Shown: piece by piece, positions 26,094 to 34,950 of the stretch
How positions within the stretch are numbered: position 1 is the first letter of the stretch
Layout: each line of letters opens with the position of its first letter
DNA from: Baekduia soli
GTDB lineage: Bacteria > Actinomycetota > Thermoleophilia > Solirubrobacterales > Solirubrobacteraceae
Length of the DNA: 64,000 nucleotides
Direction of reading: 5' to 3'
Assembly (NCBI RefSeq): GCF_007970665.1
Contig: NZ_CP042430.1
Location: forward strand, 4,278,001 to 4,342,000
Notes under the pieces: generated by a model
What the model was told of the DNA's origin: nothing
The model's input: the letters and a program-made list of their open reading frames with translations, nothing else
Databases searched by the model: none
Made by a program: the position numbers and the translations under genes

Positions 26094-26785
26094 AGCTCGA
26101 GCAGTCGTTCACCGTCCAGGCGCCCGTCGCGGAGGTCTGGGCCGCGCTCATCGACGTGGAGCGCGTCGCGCCGTGCCTGCCCGGCGCCGAGATCACCGAG
26201 GCCGGCGACGACGGCTCCTACCGCGGCACGTTCACCGTCAAGCTCGGCCCGACGACCGCGTCCTACAACGGCCACCTCAAGCTCGAGTCCCTCGACGAGG
26301 CCGCCCGCATCGCGACGATGAGCGCGCGCGGCACCGACAAGCGCGGCCAGGGCGGCGCGAGCGCCACGATCGTCTCCACGCTCGTGGAGGAGTCGGCAGG
26401 CGTGACCAAGGTCGACGTCCTCACGGACTTCACGATCACGGGGCGCCTGGCGCGCTTCGGGCGCAGCGGCATGATCCAGGACATCTCCAACCGGCTCATG
26501 CGCGACTTCGCCGGCTGCCTGCAGTCCACGATCGGGGTCGCGCCGCAGGCCGTCGCCGCCGGGCCGGCGGTGCCCCTCGGGGCCGAGCCGGAGGCGACCG
26601 CGCCGGAGGGGCCGCCGCCCGTCGCCGCGGCCACGCCGCCCCCGAACACCGCGGCCCCGACGACGTCGACCCCACCGCCGGGCGCGCGCACCGCGCCGCC
26701 GCCGGCGAAGCCGATCTCCGGCCTGTCCCTGTTCTTCGGCGCGCTCTGGGACCGCATCCGAGCGCTGCTGCGCCGACGCCGCTGA
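26090..26785 (+). CDS. coxG: CoxG-family SRPBCC protein with C-terminal membrane-proximal segment
   Basis: The 231-residue protein starts with a CoxG domain (residues ~1-145): 'MKLEQSFTVQAPVAEVWAAL', 'ERVAPCLPGAEITEAGDDG', 'YRGTFTVKLGPTTASYNGHL' and 'TDFTITGRLARFGRSGMIQD'. A ~60-residue Pro/Ala/Thr linker then leads to a short hydrophobic helix 'GLSLFFGALWDRIRALLRRRR'. CoxG anchors CO dehydrogenase to the cytoplasmic membrane in Oligotropha; the end helix here would suit the same job. ATG overlaps the XdhC stop (ATGA). It is the last gene of the operon. Confidence 0.88.
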   Translation: MKLEQSFTVQAPVAEVWAALIDVERVAPCLPGAEITEAGDDGSYRGTFTVKLGPTTASYNGHLKLESLDEAARIATMSARGTDKRGQGGASATIVSTLVEESAGVTKVDVLTDFTITGRLARFGRSGMIQDISNRLMRDFAGCLQSTIGVAPQAVAAGPAVPLGAEPEATAPEGPPPVAAATPPPNTAAPTTSTPPPGARTAPPPAKPISGLSLFFGALWDRIRALLRRRR

Positions 26786-26908
26786 GGGCCGGCGGGGGGC
26801 GCGCCAACCGCGCATGAAGCACGGCGGTCCGGGTATGTCCGGCGCCGGAACCGTGCGCACCCCGCCCTGCATCCCGTCCACCGACGTCCCCGCCGCGGGG
26901 CGAGGCGC

Positions 26909-27238
26909 TTGACGCCCTTGGCCGCCTCACCCTCGCATCGCTTCGAGGTCCATCCGGACCGCGACCGGGTCTTCATCGCCGCCAAGGGCGAGCTCGACGT
27001 CGCCTCGGCGCCCGGCCTGCGCGCCGAGCTGCAGGACCTGCGCGCCTCGGGCTGGACCCGGATCGTCGCCGACCTCAGCGGCGTCACGTTCATGGACACC
27101 ACGGCCGTCCACGTCCTGCTCGAGGCGGCCGACAGCGCCGCGTCGGAGGGCTGGGAGCTGCGCATGGTCGACGGCTCGCCGGCCGTGCGGCGCATCCTCG
27201 GCCTCACGGGCGTGGCCGACCGCATCGAGCGGCTCTAG
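26909..27238 (+). CDS. STAS-domain anti-sigma-factor antagonist
   Basis: The 109-residue protein is a single STAS domain of the SpoIIAA/RsbV type: 'RDRVFIAAKGELDVASAPGL', 'IVADLSGVTFMDTTAVHVLL' and 'LRMVDGSPAVRRILGLTGVADRI'. In antagonists the residue that is phosphorylated lies in D-S(T)-[ST]-G; here it reads 'MDTTAVH', with Thr at that position. When unphosphorylated, such proteins bind an anti-sigma kinase and free a sigma factor. The start is a TTG at 26909. GGGTAT at 26831-26836 resembles a SigB-like -10, although no matching -35 is visible. The likely partner kinase is not in the window. Confidence 0.87.
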   Translation: MTPLAASPSHRFEVHPDRDRVFIAAKGELDVASAPGLRAELQDLRASGWTRIVADLSGVTFMDTTAVHVLLEAADSAASEGWELRMVDGSPAVRRILGLTGVADRIERL

Positions 27239-27245
27239 GCGCCGC

Positions 27246-28416
27246 TCAGCCGGCCAGCCACGCCGCGATGCGACCCGGCACGTCGGCGAGCTCGTCGGGG
27301 CGCCCCCGAAGCTGAACCGCACGAAGTCCCGGCCGGAGGGGCCGAAGCCGCTGCCCGACAACGCGGCGATCCCGGCCTCGTCGAGCAGGCGGCGCGCCAC
27401 GGTGTCGCCGTCCATGCCCGTGCCGCGCACCCGGGTGTAGGCGTAGAACGCGGCGGCGGGCAGGTGGCACTCCAGGCCGTCGACCGCGGCCAGCGCGGGC
27501 ACGAAGAGGTCGCGCCGGCGACGCAGCTCGTCGCGCATGGCGCGCGCGGCGGACTGGTCGCCGGTCAGCGCCTCGACGAGCGCGAGCTGGACGAACGCCG
27601 CCGTGCACGACACCGAGTTGACCACGAGGCGCTCGATGCCGTCGACCAGCGCGGGGGGCAGGATCCCCAGCCCGCGCGCCACCCGGTCATGGCGTACATC
27701 TTGGAGAGCCCGTCGAGGACGATCGTGCGCCCGACCATCCCGTCGATCTCGGTGATCGACGCCGGCTCGGCGTCGTAGGCCAGCCCGCGGTAGATCTCGT
27801 CGGAGAGCACCGTGCAGCGGTCCTGGCGGGCGACGACCTCGGCGATCTGCTCCAGCGCGGCCCGCGACAGCGAGGACCCCGTCGGGTTGCCCGGGCTGTT
27901 GAGGATGACCAGGCGCGTGGCCGGACCGACGAGCGCGGCGATCTCGCTGGGGTCGGCGTCGTGGCCGCGGTCGAAGTCCAGCGCGTAGGGCCGCGCCACT
28001 CCGCCGGCGAACTCCACCATCGAGCGGTAGATCGGGAAGCCGGGATCGGGGAGCACGACCTCGTCGCCGGGCCCGACGAGCGCGAGGATCGCGAAGAACA
28101 TGATGGGCTTGGCGCCCGGTGTCACGATGACCTGCGCCGGGTCGGCGGCGACGCCGCGCGTGGCGGTGAACGTCTCGGCGATTGCCGCACGCGCCTCGGG
28201 CAGGCCCGCGGAGGGCACGTAGTGCGTGTGGCCCTCGCGCAGCGCACGGATCCCCGCCTCCACGACGTTCTCCGGCGTCGGGAAGCCCGGCTCGCCGATC
28301 TCCAGGTGCGTGACGTGGCGGCCGGTGGCCTCCAGCGCACGGGCGCGGGCGAGCGTCTCGAACGCGCTCTCGGTGCCCAGGCGGGCCATGCGGTGCGCGA
28401 GCGCGATGGAGGACAT
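27246..28416 (-). CDS. PLP-dependent class I/II aminotransferase, two one-base breaks here
   Basis: With both breaks repaired the product is 390 residues. The first frame runs from ATG 28416 with 'HVTHLEIGEPGFPTPENV', 'AQVIVTPGAKPIMFF', 'LVILNSPGNPTGSSLS', 'VLSDEIYRGLAYD' and the PLP-Lys site 'LDGLSKMYAMTGWRAGWG'. A base is missing in CCCC at 27665-27668, after which 'ILPPALVDGIERLVVNSVSC' continues. A second loss at 27297-27300 separates 'VRFSFGGAP' from the end 'DELADVPGRIAAWLAG'. All catalytic residues (Asn, Asp, Tyr, Lys) are present. Family members transaminate aspartate, alanine or branched-chain/aromatic acids; the substrate is open. TAGGAT eight bases before ATG suggests a leaderless start. 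Both breaks are at homopolymers. Confidence 0.85.
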
Positions 28417-28550
28417 GCGGCGGGATCCTAGGCGGCGGACCCAGGCGATGCCCAGGCTGCCGAGAGCGGGGCTTTAGGACGCCGTGGTCCACTGCGGGTC
28501 CAGGCAGCCCCGAGCCCGGGACGCCTGACCGACGCAAGGGAGTCCCTCCG

Positions 28551-28796
28551 ATGTCCGTGCGCAGGATCGCCGTCGTGGCCGTCTCGGCCGCCGTCGCCGC
28601 CGTCGGCGGCGTCGGGATCGCCGCCGCGGCCGGCGGCAGCAGCGCGACGCCGGGCACGGCCTCGCCGCCCTCGGCCACCCAGCCGGGGGCGACGACGACC
28701 ACGCCGTCGCCGCGCAGCGGGCATCCGTGCCCGCACGGCGGATCGGGTGGCACCAGCGGGGCGGCGGACACCGCACCCGCGGGCTTCGCCACCTGA
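28551..28796 (+). CDS. Small exported Ser/Thr/Pro-rich protein
   Basis: The 81-residue product has a signal-peptide-like N-terminus 'MSVRRIAVVAVSAAVAAVGG' extending to an Ala-rich cleavage region near residue 27. The rest is a disordered Ser/Thr/Pro/Gly tail containing one 'HPCPHGG' motif that might bind metal. GGGAGTCC precedes the ATG. No family recognised; a secreted or cell-wall peptide is the most I can say. The reading is short, but the signal peptide and codon pattern make it likely to be real. Confidence 0.6.
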   Translation: MSVRRIAVVAVSAAVAAVGGVGIAAAAGGSSATPGTASPPSATQPGATTTTPSPRSGHPCPHGGSGGTSGAADTAPAGFAT

Positions 28797-28874
28797 GCGC
28801 AGAGGCCCGGGCGGCGGTGGGCGCTCCCCCCGCCCCCGTCGTCCGGGCCGACGCGCTGCGTCTACCGTGGTCGC

Positions 28875-29288
28875 ATGGTCCCCGGGACGCCCTGGCCGCC
28901 GGCCGGCACGCGCGAGCTGCCGCCCGACGGCTACCGCGCGGTCGTCGGCGAGTCCTTCCACCAGGAGGCGCTGGCCGCCACGGCGCCGCTGTGCGTGCCC
29001 GGCGAGGAGGGGCGCCCGATGTTCCGCGCCGTGCTGATCGCCGAGCCCGACAACCCCTACGACCCCAACGCGGTCGCGATCCACTCCGCCGCGGGCAAGG
29101 TCGGCCACCTCTCCCGCGCCGACGCGGTGGACTACGTTCCGGTGCTCGCCGCCCTGGCCGAGCGCGGGCTGCGCGCGGGCGGCTGCCACGCGTTCCTCAA
29201 CGGCGGCCCGCGGGACCGCACCTACGGCGTGGTGCTGCGCCTGTCGCCGGCGCCCGACTGCCTGCTCGACGTCCTGGCCGGCGGCTGA
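28875..29288 (+). CDS. HIRAN-domain protein
   Basis: The 137-residue protein contains a stand-alone HIRAN-like domain: 'YRAVVGESFHQEAL', 'FRAVLIAEPDNPYDPNAVAI' and 'GKVGHLSRADAVDYVPVLAAL'. The motif L-x-x-E-P-x-N-P-x-D-x-N-A-V-x-V followed by V-G-(Y/H)-L is diagnostic. HIRAN domains in HLTF-type helicases bind 3' DNA ends; in bacteria single-domain members occur near repair or mobile genes, but no such neighbours are present. TACCGT at 28863-28868 lies six bases before the ATG, implying a leaderless transcript. Confidence 0.82.
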   Translation: MVPGTPWPPAGTRELPPDGYRAVVGESFHQEALAATAPLCVPGEEGRPMFRAVLIAEPDNPYDPNAVAIHSAAGKVGHLSRADAVDYVPVLAALAERGLRAGGCHAFLNGGPRDRTYGVVLRLSPAPDCLLDVLAGG

Positions 29289-29362
29289 GCGACCCGCTCG
29301 TCTGCCCGCCGCGCAGGCTCGGGTGGCGCCTCGGGATGAAGATCGGCTGCTCCTGTGCGCGG

Positions 29363-30132
29363 CTACAGGCCGGGCGGGTGGCGCACGGTGAAGCCTGCCA
29401 ACGTGCGCGGCGCGGTCTGCCACCTCGAGCCGAACGCGCCCGCCCGCCGCTGGTGTCGAAGCGCAGCCCGTCGACGTACATGAACGTGTGGCCCGCGTTG
29501 GCGTAGATCGTGATCCAGCGGCCGGGGCCCGGCGCGCCCCACGAGGCCAGCTGGCCGGACGTCAGCGGCGCGTCGAGCAGGCCGGCGGCCGCCAGCGCGT
29601 AGCTCACCGACGCCGAGCAGTCGTAGGCCGTGTCGACGAACGAGGCATGGCCGCCGCCGTAGACGTAGGGGAAGCGGGCGATCGCGTTGCCGCCGGCGAT
29701 GATGCGCGCCACGGCGCCGGGAACGCCGGCCGGGACCTCGGCGCGGCCGGAGCGGTCGATGACCGGCCGGCGGCCGGCCGTCGAGGTGCGCTGCGCGCGC
29801 AGGACGCGGTCCATCTCGGCCAGCTCGCGGCGCACCTCGTCGTCCGACGGCGCGCCCGGGGAGATGCGCGAGGCCTCGGCCGCGGCGGGCGCGGCGCCGG
29901 GCGCCGGGGCCTGGCGGGTGCCGTGCACGCCCTCGGGCAGCGCGAAGGCCTGGTCGGCCTCGGTGTCGCCGGGGGTGGCCACGGCCGTGTGGTGCGCGGA
30001 CGGCGTCGGCGTCACGACCGCGGCGTGCAGGCCGGCGTCGGGGCCGGTCGCCGCCGCGCCGCAGCCGGCGGCCAGCGCGGCGAGGACCGCCACGAGGGCG
30101 GGCGGCAGCAGGCGGCGCACGGGCAGGCTCAT
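29363..30132 (-). CDS. NlpC/P60-type cell-wall lipoprotein, frameshifted near its end
   Basis: From ATG 30132 there is a lipoprotein signal 'MSLPVRRLLPPALVAVLAAL' with Cys in 'AAGCGAA' (about 24), a ~110-residue linker, and a papain-like NlpC/P60 domain. The domain shows 'FPYVYGGGHASFVDTAYDCS' (catalytic Cys in YDCSASVSYAL), 'ASWGAPGPGRWITIYANAGH' (catalytic His in AGHTFMYVDG) and then 'LRFDTSG'. At 29439-29445 a base is lost between C runs; after it 'AFGSRWQTAPRTLAGFTVRH' completes the fold. The repaired length is 256 residues. Such enzymes cleave peptidoglycan stem peptides. The substrate-binding catalytic residues are all before the break. Confidence 0.82.
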
Positions 30133-30224
30133 CGCCCCGGGTGGTCGGACGCACCGGCCCCGCCTTGACGGCGGCGGTCGGCCCTCGCTCGGGGCCGGCG
30201 GTCGGCGACCGGCCCTTGCCCGGC

Positions 30225-31406
30225 CTACAGGCCCAGCGACTTGCCGATGATCTCCTTCATGATCTCGTTCGTGCCGCCGTAGATCCGGGTGACGCGGGCG
30301 TCGGCGTACATCCGGCCGACGGCGTACTCGGTCATGTAGCCGTAGCCGCCGTGCAGCTGCACGCAGCGGTCGGTCACCCGGCCCTGCAGCTCGGTGGCCA
30401 TGAGCTTGGCCGACGCGGCGCGCTCGGCGGTCAGCGTGCCGTCGCACAGCTCGCGCATGCACTGGTCGACGAACGCCTGCACGCAGTCGATCTCCGCGCG
30501 GCAGTCGGCGAGGCTGTGGCGCGAGACCTGGAAGGTGCCGATGGCCTGCCCGAAGGCCTGGCGCTCCTTGACGTAGTCCAGCGTGACCTGCAGCGCCGCC
30601 TCCGCCACCCCGACGCCGAGGATGGCGATGGACAGGCGCTCCTGCGCGAGGTTGGACACGAGGTAGCGGAAGCCCTCCCCCTCGTCGCCGAGCAGGTTGG
30701 CGGCCGGGACGCGAGCCTCGTTGAAGAACAGCTCGGCGGTGTCCTGGGAGTGCATGCCGACCTTGTCGAGGTTGCGACCGCGCTCGAAGCCCGGCGTGTC
30801 GCGCTCGACGATGAGGATCGACAGGCCGCGGTGGCGCTGGGTCGGATCGGTCTTGGCCGCGGTGATCACGAGGTCGGCGTTGATGCCGTTGGTGATGAAG
30901 GTCTTGGCGCCGTCGACGAGGTAGGTGCCGTCGTCCTGGCGGATGGCCTTCGTGCGGATGCCCGCCAGGTCCGACCCGGTCCCGGGCTCGGTCATCGCCA
31001 CGGCCGTGATGAGCTCGCCGGACACGATGCCGGGAAGCCAGCGCTGCCGCTGCTCCTCGTTGCAGTACTCCAGGAAGTACGGCAGGCAGACGTCGTTGTG
31101 CAGGGTGATGCCCACGGCGAAGCCGCCGACGCCCGCTGCGCAGCACTCCTCACCGATGATGGCGTTGAAGCGGAAGTCGGCGCCGACGCCCGCCCCGCCG
31201 TACTCCTCGGGGACCTGCATGCCGAGGAAGCCGTGCTCGCCGGCGGCGGCGAAGACCTCGCGCGGGACGATGCCGTCCTTCTCCCAGGTCTCGAAGTGCG
31301 GCACGACCTCCTTGGCCAGGAAGCGGCGGAAGGACGCGCGGAAGTCCTCGTGGTCGTCCTCGTAGATCGCCCGGCGGCGGGACGGTGCGGGCTGCACGGT
31401 GCTCAT
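30225..31406 (-). CDS. Acyl-CoA dehydrogenase (long-chain/LCAD-like)
   Basis: The 393-residue flavoprotein has the family motifs 'ITAVAMTEPGTGSDLAGIRT' (FAD/substrate site), 'YLVDGAKTFITNG', 'GYGYMTEYAVGRMYADARV' and 'RIYGGTNEIMKEII'. The residue that serves as catalytic base in short- and medium-chain enzymes (IYEGT) is Gly here. Instead Glu in 'NLAQERLSIAILG' is placed as in long-chain and isovaleryl types. It introduces the first double bond in fatty-acyl-CoA beta-oxidation. TAGCGT at 31414-31419, seven bases before ATG, suggests a leaderless message. It is monocistronic, with no ETF genes nearby. Confidence 0.92.
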   Translation of the reverse strand: MSTVQPAPSRRRAIYEDDHEDFRASFRRFLAKEVVPHFETWEKDGIVPREVFAAAGEHGFLGMQVPEEYGGAGVGADFRFNAIIGEECCAAGVGGFAVGITLHNDVCLPYFLEYCNEEQRQRWLPGIVSGELITAVAMTEPGTGSDLAGIRTKAIRQDDGTYLVDGAKTFITNGINADLVITAAKTDPTQRHRGLSILIVERDTPGFERGRNLDKVGMHSQDTAELFFNEARVPAANLLGDEGEGFRYLVSNLAQERLSIAILGVGVAEAALQVTLDYVKERQAFGQAIGTFQVSRHSLADCRAEIDCVQAFVDQCMRELCDGTLTAERAASAKLMATELQGRVTDRCVQLHGGYGYMTEYAVGRMYADARVTRIYGGTNEIMKEIIGKSLGL

Positions 31407-31441
31407 GGCGAGGACGCTAGTGCACCCGCCCGGCGCCGTGG

Positions 31442-31879
31442 TCAATCGGTCACGAACGAGATGCGCCCGCTGGTCTCCAGCACGGCGAAGCGGACGTCGG
31501 CCAGCGATCCGATCTGGGCCTGGCGCGCCTCGGCGCCCAGTTCGTCGACGGTGATCCGCTGCCGGCGCAGCGCCCGGGCGCGGATCTCGCCGTCGGCGAC
31601 GAGCACGACGGGCTCGCCCTCCAGCAGCGGCCGCAGGCGGCGGAAGCGGAAGCTCAGCCACGCCGTCGCGACCGTGAGCACCGCCAGGGTGGCGATGACC
31701 AGCGTGGTGCCGGTCAGCGAGTAGTCGCTCTGGGTCACGCCCTGCTGGACGAGGTCGCCGATGACGACGAGCAGGATGACGTCGAAGGGCTCCATCGAGC
31801 TCAGCTCGCGGCGCCCGACGGCGCGCGTGACGAGCAGGATGAGGAAGAACACGAACGTGGCACGCAGGACGAGGTCCAT
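31442..31879 (-). CDS. DUF421/YetF-family membrane protein
   Basis: The 145-residue protein has two or three N-terminal membrane segments ('VLRATFVFFLILLVTRAVG', 'FDVILLVVIGDLVQQGVT', 'LVIATLAVLTVATAWLSFRF') and a C-terminal cytoplasmic domain 'PVVLVADGEIRARALRRQRI' typical of YetF. YetF-type proteins have been linked to spore or envelope functions; the mechanism is unknown. It starts two bases after the stop of the upstream membrane-protein gene, so the two form an operon. The domain ends slightly early compared with 230-residue homologues, matching the short DUF421 form. Confidence 0.85.
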   Translation of the reverse strand: MDLVLRATFVFFLILLVTRAVGRRELSSMEPFDVILLVVIGDLVQQGVTQSDYSLTGTTLVIATLAVLTVATAWLSFRFRRLRPLLEGEPVVLVADGEIRARALRRQRITVDELGAEARQAQIGSLADVRFAVLETSGRISFVTD

Positions 31880-31881
31880 GG

Positions 31882-32399
31882 CTAGGGCATCACCGTGAGG
31901 TCGCGGTCGATCCGGGCCAGCGGGCGCTCGGCGTCGTCGAGCTCGGCGCCCAAGGGCGGCGGCCCGTGCTCGTCGGGTCGACCTGGCCCTGGAACCAGAT
32001 CGTCATCTGCGCCCCGGCGGCCAGGGCCGGGTAGCTGAGCACGACGCGATCGCCGCGCGGGGCCTCGGACGCGGGGTCGGGCGAGATCGAGCTGAGCTGG
32101 ATCCCCTCGAACCAGCCGCGGTCCAGCACCAGGCGCGGGTGGGCGACCGCGCGGGTCGCGTGCAGCACCAGGCGGCCCTGGAAGAGCAGCCCGCCGCGCA
32201 GCACCCGCGGGGCCTGGACGGCGATGGACGCCGCGGACCCCTGGGCCGCCGACCGGCTTGCGCGCTGACCGAAGACGTCGGCCAGCGCCAGGACGGCGAC
32301 GACCAGCAGCAGGGTCATCACGAGCCGCCGCGCCCACAGCCCGCGCGTCAGCGCCAGCGGCTCGTCGCCCTCGGCCAGCACGGTGAACAGGTCGGTCAT
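31882..32399 (-). CDS. Membrane-anchored protein of unknown function, one-base break
   Basis: The first frame from ATG 32399 gives 'MTDLFTVLAEGDEPLALTRG', one hydrophobic segment (LVMTLLLVVAVLALADVFG, ~30-48) and an extracytoplasmic beta-rich domain 'RVLRGGLLFQGRLVLHATRA' and 'VVLSYPALAAGAQMTIWFQG'. After 'QVDPTSTG' a base is lost near 31961-31965; repaired, it ends 'PPPLGAELDDAERPLARIDR' with stop at 31882. The repaired length is 172 residues. I recognise no family. It is followed after two bases by the DUF421 gene, which suggests that the two membrane proteins work together. Confidence 0.7.
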
Positions 32400-32483
32400 G
32401 CCACCCGCGATGTTCGCCGCGGCAGGGCGCCCACCTCCAGCGGCTGTTTGCCTTGCCTCCCCCGCCGGTGAGGCTTGAGGGTG

Positions 32484-33042
32484 ATGACCGTCGACGCCGG
32501 CGCGGCACGGCCGTCGACGGCACGAGACCTGCGGGCGCACGCAACGGGCGCCGACCGGGACGACATCCTGCTTCGACGGTTCGCCGAGACCCGTGATCCG
32601 GGGATCCGCGAGCACCTTCGTCGAGTGCTGCCTCCCGCTCGCGCGCCACGCCGCGGGCCGGTACGCCCGGGGCGGCGCCCAGGAGGAGCTCCAGCGCGAG
32701 CTCGGCCGCTCGCCCACGGTCGGCGAGCTCGCGGGGCGCTGCGGTATGGAGGACGAGGTCGTGCTCGAGGCGCGCGAGGCGATCGCCGACGACCCCGACG
32801 GCGGCCTGGAGGCCGTCCTGGGCGGCGACGACGGGGGCTTCGGCCCCGCCGAGGGCCGCGCGACGATCGCGGCGCTGACCCGGGTGCTGCCGCCGCGTGA
32901 GCGCGAGGTCGTGCGCCCGCGCTTCGAGCAGGATCTGACCCAGGCCGAGATCGGCGAGCTCGTCGGGCTGTCGCAGATGACATCTCGCGCGTGCTGCGCA
33001 CGGCGGTCCAGAAGCAGCGGATCGTCGCCGGAACCGACGCAT
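32484..33042 (+). pseudogene. Decayed SigB/SigF-type sigma factor
   Basis: Sigma-70 region fragments remain in three frames. From ATG 32484 one reads 'RDDILLRRFAETRDPGIREHL'-like sequence, then in a second frame 'CLPLARHAAGRYARGGAQEE'. The region 2 core (promoter -10 contact) is missing. 'LQRELGRSPTVGELAGRCGM' (region 3), 'VLPPREREVVRPRFEQDLTQ' and 'AEIGELVGLSQM' (region 4) follow, and after another break 'ISRVLRTAVQKQR'. The order matches stress sigma factors of the SigB/SigF group. With region 2 deleted it cannot function. One of the breaks (at about 32980) is a single base, but the internal deletion is large. It suggests that the stress-sigma system has been reshaped here. Confidence 0.72.
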
Positions 33043-33133
33043 GGCGCTGTCGGCGTCCTGACATCCGGACTCCCCCACCGGAGGTCCAGGATGCCTTGGC
33101 CGGCGTGCGACGTCACCGGTAGCGTCGGCCCGC

Positions 33134-34903
33134 ATGCGCCGACTCCGCCCCGTCGCGATCGCCCTGGCCCTCGCGGCCACCCTGGCCGCCGCCGGCGCCG
33201 CCCAGGCCGCCGATCCCGTCGTGATGGCCGCGGGGGACGTGGCCTGCGACAGCCCGGGGATCACGACGCCCGGCCCGTGCAGCCAGGCCTACACCGCGGG
33301 CCTGGCGGTCAGCCAGCTCCAGAGCGCCGGCGGGCTCGACGCGCTGTTGGCCATGGGCGACCTGCAGTACGACCGCGGGGACCTGTCGGACTTCCAGAGC
33401 TACTTCGGCACGACATGGGGCCAGCCGCTCCTGCGCCCCGTCCTGCGGCCCGTGCCCGGCAACCACGAGTACGAGACCTCCGGCGCCTCGGGGTACTTCG
33501 ACTACTTCGCCTCGATCGAGGTCGCGGCCGGCACCCGCGGCCAGGGCTGGTACTCCTTCGACGTCGGGTCCTGGCACTTCATCGGGCTCAACACGAGCGA
33601 CGGCTGCACCCCGGTGTCCTGCGCCGCGGGGTCCGCGCAGGAGACGTGGCTCAGGCAGGACCTGGCCACCACGTCGCAGCCGTGCATCGCGGCCTTCTGG
33701 CACCACCCGCTCGACACGGTCAACGGCAGGCTCCACGACGTCTGGCAGGACCTCTACGACGCGGGCGCCGATCTCGTCCTCGACGGCCACAACCACGGCT
33801 ACACCGGGGCGGTCGCCCTGAACGCCGACGGGCAGGCCGACCCGGCCGGCCCCCGGCAGATCGTCGTCGGCACCGGCGGCAAGAGCAACGGGGTCTACGG
33901 CCTGCTCAAGCTCACCCTGCACGCCAACGGCGCCGACTGGCAGTTCGTGGGCAGCGGCACGTCCGACTCCGGCTCGCTCACCTGCCACGGCAGCGCGCCC
34001 CCGCCGCCGCCCGCACCGGCCGCGCACTTCACCGTCACCGCGAACGGGCTGTCGGCGGCCGTGGCCAACACGAGCACGGGCAGCGCGACGTCGTGGGACT
34101 GGGACTTCGGCGATGGCACCGCGCACGCCACGCAGCGCACGCCGCCCGCCCACGTCTACGCCCAGCCCGGCACGTACACGATCACGCTGACCGCCGGCAA
34201 CGCGACCGGGTCGACCCAGGAGCAGCGCACGGTCACCGTCGTGCGTCCGCCGCTCGCGAGCTTCACCGCGTCGGTCCACGACCTCGACGTGACGTTCACC
34301 GACACGTCGACCTCGGCGCCGGTGACCTGGCGCTGGGACTTCGGCGACGGCGCGAGCGCCACGACCCAGAGCCCGTCGCACCGCTACGCGGCCGCGGGCA
34401 CCTACACCGTCCGGCTCACCGCGGGCAACGCCGGCGGCAGCTCGATCAGGACCCAGGCGGTGACGGTGACGGCGCCCGTCGTCGTCATGCCGGGCGGCCC
34501 GCCGTCCGGCGGCCCCGACGTCGCGCCGCCACCGCTGGTGGCGCCCCCCGTGGCGCCGGTGGAGCCACCCGCGACGCCGCCGGCCGTCGACCAGCCCGTC
34601 CTCGCCCAGTCCACTGCCCCCGTCCCCGTCCCCGTCCTGACGGGGGCCCGCGCGCGGGCCGCGCTGCGCGCGGTGCTGACGCGGCGCCTGCGCGGCTGGC
34701 GGATCACCGGCCTGACATGCAGCGCGAAGGCCGGCTCACGCTCGGCGAGCTGCCGCTTCACCGCCCGGCGGCACGGGCGCATCATCCGCGCGACGGGGAG
34801 GCTGACGGCCTCGGCGGGCACGGGCGCGCTGCGCTACCGCCTGAGCCTGCGCCGCGGCACGTCGCGCCACCGCTCGCACTGGACCGGTCGGGCGACCGGC
34901 TGA
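33134..34903 (+). CDS. Secreted metallophosphoesterase with two PKD domains
   Basis: The 589-residue product has a Sec signal peptide ('IALALAATLAAAGAAQAADP', cleavage near residue 25). A calcineurin-like phosphoesterase domain (~26-285) follows with metal motifs 'MAAGDVAC' (D-x-x-C variant), 'LLAMGDLQYD', 'RPVPGNHEYE', 'FWHHPLD' and 'VLDGHNHGYT'. Two PKD repeats come next (~300-460): 'TSWDWDFGDGTAHATQRTP' and 'VTWRWDFGDGASATTQSPS'. A Pro-rich linker leads to a basic C-terminal domain 'RRLRGWRITGLTCSAKAGSR'. It is likely an extracellular, surface-bound phosphatase of purple-acid type. TAGCGT lies eight bases before the ATG (33120-33125). Confidence 0.9.
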   Translation: MRRLRPVAIALALAATLAAAGAAQAADPVVMAAGDVACDSPGITTPGPCSQAYTAGLAVSQLQSAGGLDALLAMGDLQYDRGDLSDFQSYFGTTWGQPLLRPVLRPVPGNHEYETSGASGYFDYFASIEVAAGTRGQGWYSFDVGSWHFIGLNTSDGCTPVSCAAGSAQETWLRQDLATTSQPCIAAFWHHPLDTVNGRLHDVWQDLYDAGADLVLDGHNHGYTGAVALNADGQADPAGPRQIVVGTGGKSNGVYGLLKLTLHANGADWQFVGSGTSDSGSLTCHGSAPPPPPAPAAHFTVTANGLSAAVANTSTGSATSWDWDFGDGTAHATQRTPPAHVYAQPGTYTITLTAGNATGSTQEQRTVTVVRPPLASFTASVHDLDVTFTDTSTSAPVTWRWDFGDGASATTQSPSHRYAAAGTYTVRLTAGNAGGSSIRTQAVTVTAPVVVMPGGPPSGGPDVAPPPLVAPPVAPVEPPATPPAVDQPVLAQSTAPVPVPVLTGARARAALRAVLTRRLRGWRITGLTCSAKAGSRSASCRFTARRHGRIIRATGRLTASAGTGALRYRLSLRRGTSRHRSHWTGRATG

Positions 34904-34950
34904 GCGCCCGTGCGCCGGTGACGGATGCCCTGCGCGGGTACCCGTCGGGC

